From Angiostrongylus vasorum (Eukaryota; Nematoda; Chromadorea; Rhabditida; Metastrongylidae), in NCBI GenBank assembly GCA_018806985.1, contig JADANN010000032.1:2067501-2131500 (forward strand): DNA of 64,000 bases. Direction: 5' to 3'. Below are positions 60,401 to 64,000 of this stretch, in pieces (position 1 is the first letter of the stretch; each line of letters begins with the position of its first letter). The notes below the pieces were generated by a model. It was not told where the DNA came from and did not search any database. It was given only the letters and a program-made list of their open reading frames with translations. Position numbers and translations under genes: made by a program.

Positions 60401-63400
60401 GCAAAATTATAAATTCCATTTTAAAAGATATGGTGGTCTAGAATGGATGGAATCTTGCAGCGTATTTGTTAAAAATTGCTGGTTACCAGATATCTAGTTC
60501 TAAATGAAATGGCCTTAGTGTTCAAGATGTTTTTTAATGGTAAGTTGCTGTATGCTGGTATAAAATCCTTACGATTGAACAGTGCTGTTATTTGTTTACT
60601 TTTTGCATCGAAATCCATTCAAATCGCAAAATAAACCGCTGCACCCTCTTTCGATATTCCACTTGCGATTTCAACTGTTTTTGTCATTATTTGGCCAATT
60701 TTGAAGCAGAATCATGCAAGGAAATGTGAAAAGGCGGCATTGAATATACTCAGAAGAAAGGGTCCATGGTAAAGACAGTTTCAAAGAAGTTATAGTGAGT
60801 GGATTTGAATTGCTTAACTTATATTACTAACTTAAAGGTGGTAAATAAGATATTTGACCGTCTCGTTTTAATAAGATTTGGTTCTTTTGTAACAACTAGT
60901 GAAAATCGGTGTAACATTTTGATTAAGTCGATCTTTTTTTCTCCTTTTTTTTTGGTTGGTTCAATGGGAAATGATTAGTTTTCTTACGACCTGCCACATA
61001 TGACTTCTGTTGTCTTCGCATTAAGAATTTCAAATTTGTTTTAGTGATATTTGGAGGTAAATAACAACTGTATAAGGAGAAGGCTACCATGTTCTACTAC
61101 AAAAAGAAAAGTGGATATAAGCGAGCAAGGTGTATAAAGGGCACATTCCTCTGTGAGAATGACGTCATTATATATCATCCGAAGTTACTGGAGGAATTGC
61201 TGGAGCAGAAGACGTACAAGTTGAAAAGAAGAGGTTCTAGAGTCTTTCGCTGTTGGTTCAAAGAAATACAGCGAGTGCGTGGAAATGAATGAGATAAACG
61301 GTAGGCAAGAATCATTGATGAGATAGAACTACAGGTGGAAATGTAAATATAGATGGGAAATACTCTTTATTAGAAAGACCGTAGTTTCCATACTTTTGAC
61401 GTTTTCTTTTTATTGGACAGTTGTATTTTTATCAGTGATTTTCAACAGGCAACTCTTTTAAATCTATTCTTAGTAATTTTACACTTATAGGTATTGGTAC
61501 TATTTGGATCCAATAGGTGGAATATTGGTGTCGCTATACATTCTCTATACGTGGGTGAACACTGGTTGGGAACATTTATCAAAGCTTAGCGGCAAATCAG
61601 CCAAGCCTGAGTTTATCAATCGTATCATCAAGGTGCAGTTTTCAATTCGGACATGGTTTGCATCCTTTACTTTCGTTATTTTCCAAATTGCGATTTTTTT
61701 TCCCACATCTTTAAAACAACAGTATCGAAACGTAATACAAAGAGATTGTCTGTGTATGGTTTCGTTTTAGGTGTGTATAGACCACGATCCACGGATTTCG
61801 CATCTGGATACAGTCTATGTATATCATTTTGGAACAAAATTCTTGGTAGAGGTGAGTTTTGTTTTTCTTCTTTGCTATTTTTGTTTTGTTATAGAATTTG
61901 TATCTACTTTATATTCGTTTTTTAATTTGTTTCGTGTTCAGGTCCACATAGTGTTAGATGAGGACATGCCGCTGAAAGTTGCGCATGATATAAGCGAGAC
62001 TTTACAAATTAACATCGAAAGTTTGCCCGAGGTACGCGTCATTTACATTAAATGGTTTAAATGACACATATTTACAAATCTTGCCACTCTTAGTACATTT
62101 ACATATTTATCTCTTCTTGTTTCTCCTGTTTGGCGGAGTCGGTCAGCTTCGAATCGACTACGATAGAGAGGATTGTGTATGTTAAAAATTTGCGAATCTA
62201 GCGGCTTCACTTCATCAAGGATGACATCCATAAGTATTTATTTACTTGACGCGTCTTGACATCTACTGTGTGGGTCCCAGAACTTCTTGTATTCGACTCG
62301 TTTTTCTCGCATTCATGGTCTAGAAAGGTCTTCGATGTATTCTGTTTTCTTTTATGGTTGTCGTAGAATTCTGGTCAGGTAGTTCCTCCTTGAAATCTTG
62401 AAGATAGCCGAGGTAAGGCGTGTTTCCACGTGCACTGGAAGGGAGCTTTGGGGAGGGCGTTGAACCAAGACATTGTTTCCTGATGGGCTCCATTATCGCA
62501 GCTTCTATTTTTGTCTTTTCCTAACGACCTTTAATCTTTGAGATGATGAGAACCGCACGCGCAGCAAACCGTAAGCTGTGTACTACACTGCTGAGTCTCA
62601 GCGCATTCTTCCAAAGTTCAAACATGGTTTTCGATTTTTGAGGCTAATGTTTGGAAGATTTTCTTGTAGTATCGTGTACATTATGCCTACGGCAATCTTC
62701 TTGGTGTTGGATGTTAGTATCTCTAATAATACTTTTCTTTGCGTCGTTAAGTTTTTTGAGGCCATGCGTTGTGATCCACTACTGTTCTTCGAGAATGTTA
62801 CGGTCCTTGTCATATCGAAGTCTTACTTGAAAGAAGTATTCGATTCACTCAAGTTTATTTATTCTCTCACAGTTGTATTCTCCACTTTGGCACGTTTGTA
62901 CAATGGCTTTGCGAGAACGATTAAGTACTACCCTTGGTGTCTTCTATAAATCAAGATTCATTGGTCAGCCATCTCGTCTTTTTAGTCTTGGGGTTTTTGC
63001 ATGATACAGTTTTCAACGTTTCGGCAAGGTCCGCGCATTGAGTTTTTAAGCTTCCGACCGCGGGATGCTCGTTAGGTTACGGAAATGTCGGAAGGAGTGG
63101 TCTGCTCTTAAATGAGATAATGTTATGGGAATTAAAAATTTCTGGAAGTTTTCATGACAATGCTGCATGTTGAATCTTCTGTTTATGGCCGCAATTCGAT
63201 TTCGACACAGCTTAGAGACATTATGGTAATTGTGGTATATTGGATCGCAAAGAACAAAGAAGTTTGTTCCCGTCTATGCGACTTTCTAAGCGAATCCTGA
63301 TCATCGATATTGGTTTACTTAAAACTATTAAAATATTGGTCATTTAGATTGAAAGGGCGTTTGTTCATACTGATTACGAGTACGAGCATCAACCTCAGGA

Positions 63401-63419
63401 TGAACATAAAATTGTTTAA
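48401..63419 (+). CDS. Cation diffusion facilitator (CDF/SLC30-like), Mn-CDF type, 14 exons, complete
   Basis: Exons: 48401-48681, 51161-51296, 56270-56359, 56453-56629, 56858-56973, 57974-58079, 58229-58396, 59071-59164, 59294-59393, 59466-59564, 61491-61632, 61771-61851, 61942-62031, 63348-63419. All phases agree; about 583 residues. Residues 1-265 are a hydrophilic Ser-, Glu- and Lys-rich cytosolic tail. The membrane domain begins in exon 6. Exon 7 (YLSGSMSILSSLVDSCVD) puts D320 and D324 in helix 2; exon 10 (AMDHRNDCLSN) puts D436 and D440 in helix 5. The C-terminal cytosolic domain has CIDHDPRISHLDTVYVYHFG, VHIVLDEDMPLKVAHDISET and IERAFVHTDYEYEH. CDF proteins export divalent metal from cytosol to organelles or outside, exchanging protons. 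DxxxD in both helices marks the Mn subgroup, so manganese is the inferred substrate. Exons 7-14 are firm; exons 1-2 and the exon 4 donor (GTGTTG) are provisional. Intron 2 carries a 4.7 kb antisense LTR element. Confidence 0.9.
49005..49255 (+). repeat. Family-D tRNA-like SINE
   Basis: GTGAATCCCGCTGACGGGTG, GCATGGTGTGGTGGTAAACG (A box), AATAGCGCGTTCGTTCCCC (B box region), CGGAGTTTTGCAAATATCTC. In CDF intron 1. Confidence 0.7.
49729..50010 (+). repeat. Family-A tRNA-like SINE
   Basis: GGGCGCGTGTGGTGTAGTAG, ATGGGATCGACACTTGCGCC, TGGTACCAGACTTGTCTGC, and GATCAACGCCGAGAGCTTTA tail. In CDF intron 1. Confidence 0.8.
50366..50758 (+). other. 130-codon open frame of unknown status in CDF intron 1
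   Basis: The longest unbroken plus frame in this intron. Residues ~44-85 read like a real protein (EEENALDAFKQMCKKWGIKA, then Ile/Leu-rich), but the last ~20 codons run into a family-B SINE. No domain was recognised; relic transposon coding is the likeliest source. Confidence 0.2.
50693..50985 (+). repeat. Family-B SINE
   Basis: CATCACTCCGGGGTGAGGAA, ACCACACTTGTCTAAGAAGC, CATTCAACGATGTTTTTATG follow family-B order; head and tail are diverged. Confidence 0.55.
51421..51994 (-). repeat. 3' LTR of the BEL/Pao element
   Basis: Begins TGTTATGGCGTTCACAAC on the plus strand and parallels 55579 on throughout, with CAGACACTACAATCTGGTAA in both. The right end includes a 27-bp hairpin. The outer boundary was not confirmed by a target-site duplication. 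Confidence 0.75.
51923..51994. repeat. LTR-end hairpin, 27-bp arms
   Basis: Arms 51923-51949 and 51968-51994 pair at 25 of 27 positions around an 18-base spacer. In the other LTR only the left arm and a stub of the right arm remain. Confidence 0.8.
53020..53290 (-). repeat. Family-A tRNA-like SINE inside the LTR element
   Basis: CCGGCCTTTACAATGACTCG, TGCTATCCTCCCAGACAAGC, GCCGGAGGGATGGAAGGCTT and CCACTGCGCACACGCGCC are reverse family A. Confidence 0.8.
54023..54508 (-). pseudogene. gag-protease fragment of the BEL/Pao element
   Basis: 162-codon frame. A Cys and His stretch (YYKCQNRQHISSC) may be a nucleocapsid zinc-knuckle remnant. A Lys/Ser linker follows, then an aspartic protease start, LLDTGAELSFA, with the DTG catalytic triplet near residue 133. 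It is cut off from any RT. Confidence 0.7.
54481..55463 (-). pseudogene. gag of the BEL/Pao element (frameshifted)
   Basis: Three overlapping frames (55463-55098, 55246-54950, 54855-54481) read in order as one gag: an N-terminal helical segment SGLTLASYKLILAQYTTQLE, a heptad-like region, then NLELCKIPILTFSGDT, the usual capsid start phrase of BEL gags. At least two frameshifts break it. Confidence 0.65.
55563..55575 (-). other. Primer-binding site complementary to a tRNA-Gly 3' end
   Basis: Minus strand TGGTGCATCGGCC, three bases inside the 5' LTR. It is the complement of GGCCGATGCACCA, which matches the 3' end of animal glycine tRNA plus CCA. Confidence 0.65.
55579..56110 (-). repeat. 5' LTR of the BEL/Pao element
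   Basis: Starts TGTTGTGGCGTTCACAAC on the plus strand and aligns with the LTR at 51421. The right end is less certain because the hairpin arm is lost. Confidence 0.75.
57563..57842 (-). repeat. Family-A tRNA-like SINE
   Basis: GATGCACCATGCATTCGACT, TGGTGCTATCCTCCCAGAG, GGATCGATCCCATGTGTG and CCACTGCGCCACACGCGTCC are reverse family A. In CDF intron 5. Confidence 0.85.
58660..58938 (-). repeat. Family-A tRNA-like SINE
   Basis: CAGCGTTGATCATTCTCTGA, TGGTATCCTCCCAGACAAG, GGGATCGATCCTAAATGTG and CCACTGCGCCACACGCAC are reverse family A. In CDF intron 7. Confidence 0.85.
59655..59895 (-). repeat. Family-D tRNA-like SINE
   Basis: AACCACAATGATGCTGAGAT, TGTCTGCGGTGGGGACCGAA, CACTACCACACTATGGGAGT, GCACGAATCGGCATTGAACC. 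In CDF intron 10. Confidence 0.7.
59930..60285 (-). repeat. Family-C dispersed repeat
   Basis: CCCAACGGTTTACCGCCTCA, CATCGTGGCTGGGAGGTG, GATCTACCACCGTCCTG, and CGTGCCATTCAAGTATTTAA (the reversed head). In CDF intron 10. Confidence 0.75.
60290..61485. other. CDF intron 10, distal part
   Basis: AT-rich. A 67-codon Lys/Arg-rich frame (61089-61292) lies here without splice support or a known domain. Confidence 0.4.
62032..63347. other. CDF intron 13
   Basis: About 1.3 kb between the GAG/GTACGC donor and the CATTTAG acceptor. A 123-codon plus frame at 62578-62949 lies within it; it has hydrophobic runs but no recognised motif. Confidence 0.5.
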
Positions 63420-64000
63420 GGTTTAAAAAGTTTCTGGATTTTAAAGAAACTTCGCACACCTGTTTTTCTAGGTTACTTTTTAGGAGTTTAGTTTGTTTAG
63501 TAGTTTTTAGTCCACATGTGGTCAAATTAATTTCACATTACATTTTCACTATACACTTGGAGAGAATTCTGGTCTAATCGTGCTATTAACATTTCGTACA
63601 TAATTACCGAATAACTTACATAATAATTAGGGATTCTTATTCTGCATAGTGTCAGTTGTTTTCTTGATTTGTTTCGTTGTTGTTTTCTAGTTTTTCACAT
63701 AGTAATTTACTCCTTCATCTCGCACCCTACATGCTAGGAATTTCTTCAGGATTTGTGGGTGAAAGACATTTGTTGGTTGGATTACTTAAGTCTGGGCTTC
63801 TTTTATCCGAGATGTTTTTAATGTTCACCATCATTCACTAGTACTATGGGTAGGCGATCAACATCATTCTATGGAAGCTTTACGAATTTAAAATAGGATT
63901 CAATTTTATATAGGGATAGCTGTGAACGGATGACGCGGGTGTGATGATTCATGTGTTTAATGTTTAACACGGCCATGTACATTTCATAGCATAATTGCAT
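63420..64000. other. 3' flank of the CDF gene
   Basis: 3' UTR and downstream sequence; no further gene, RNA or repeat family was recognised up to the window end. Confidence 0.45.

Noticed and set aside
61089..61292. 67-codon Lys/Arg-rich frame in CDF intron 10
   Set aside because: The CDF exons on both sides join in phase without it, and it has no known domain or good acceptor.
62578..62949. 123-codon hydrophobic frame in CDF intron 13
   Set aside because: The CDF coding sequence is continuous from exon 13 to 14 without it; no motif was seen.

Overview
This window is eukaryotic and almost certainly from a nematode. Genes are split into many short exons with GT-AG introns. Three host genes each have a 3' splice acceptor 0-2 bases before their ATG, as expected for spliced-leader trans-splicing. 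A short TTAGGC array, the nematode telomere unit, lies at about 22.02 kb, and one gene belongs to the nematode-expanded transthyretin-like family. The RTE retrotransposon type and the dense tRNA-like SINEs suggest a strongylid such as a hookworm; that is inference. No bacterial, CRISPR or rRNA features were seen. Three host genes were rebuilt by joining exons whose phases agree. (1) On the minus strand, 22.67 to 6.22 kb: an S28 serine carboxypeptidase (Pro-X carboxypeptidase type), 11 exons, with signal peptide and nucleophile Ser; the last exon or exons, expected to carry the catalytic Asp and His, were not found. (2) On the minus strand, 32.81 to 29.00 kb: a complete three-exon secreted transthyretin-like protein. 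(3) On the plus strand, 48.40 to 63.42 kb: a complete 14-exon cation diffusion facilitator with DxxxD in both metal-site helices, the pattern of the manganese subgroup. The rest is mostly mobile DNA, much of it inside host introns. An RTE-type non-LTR element on the minus strand (about 4.7 to 0.6 kb) is interrupted by a Penelope-like element (PLE) on the plus strand (1.74-3.51 kb). More PLE pieces lie at 6.7-7.2, 11.5-11.9, 14.25-15.6, 19.2-19.4 and 47.2-47.6 kb. Several PLE ends carry a compact hammerhead-ribozyme-like core. An internally deleted, antisense BEL/Pao LTR element (51.42-56.11 kb) sits in intron 2 of the transporter gene. A second, more decayed region at 40.8-46.5 kb has minus-strand open fragments that may be env-like. 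Four short dispersed families recur: A (tRNA-like, about 21 copies), B (tRNA-like, 6), C (a 5S-like box at its head, 6) and D (tRNA-like, about 11). The genes do not form an operon; they are separate loci swollen by insertions. Repeat boundaries are by eye and good to about 10-30 bases; internal exon boundaries are set by splice consensus and phase.
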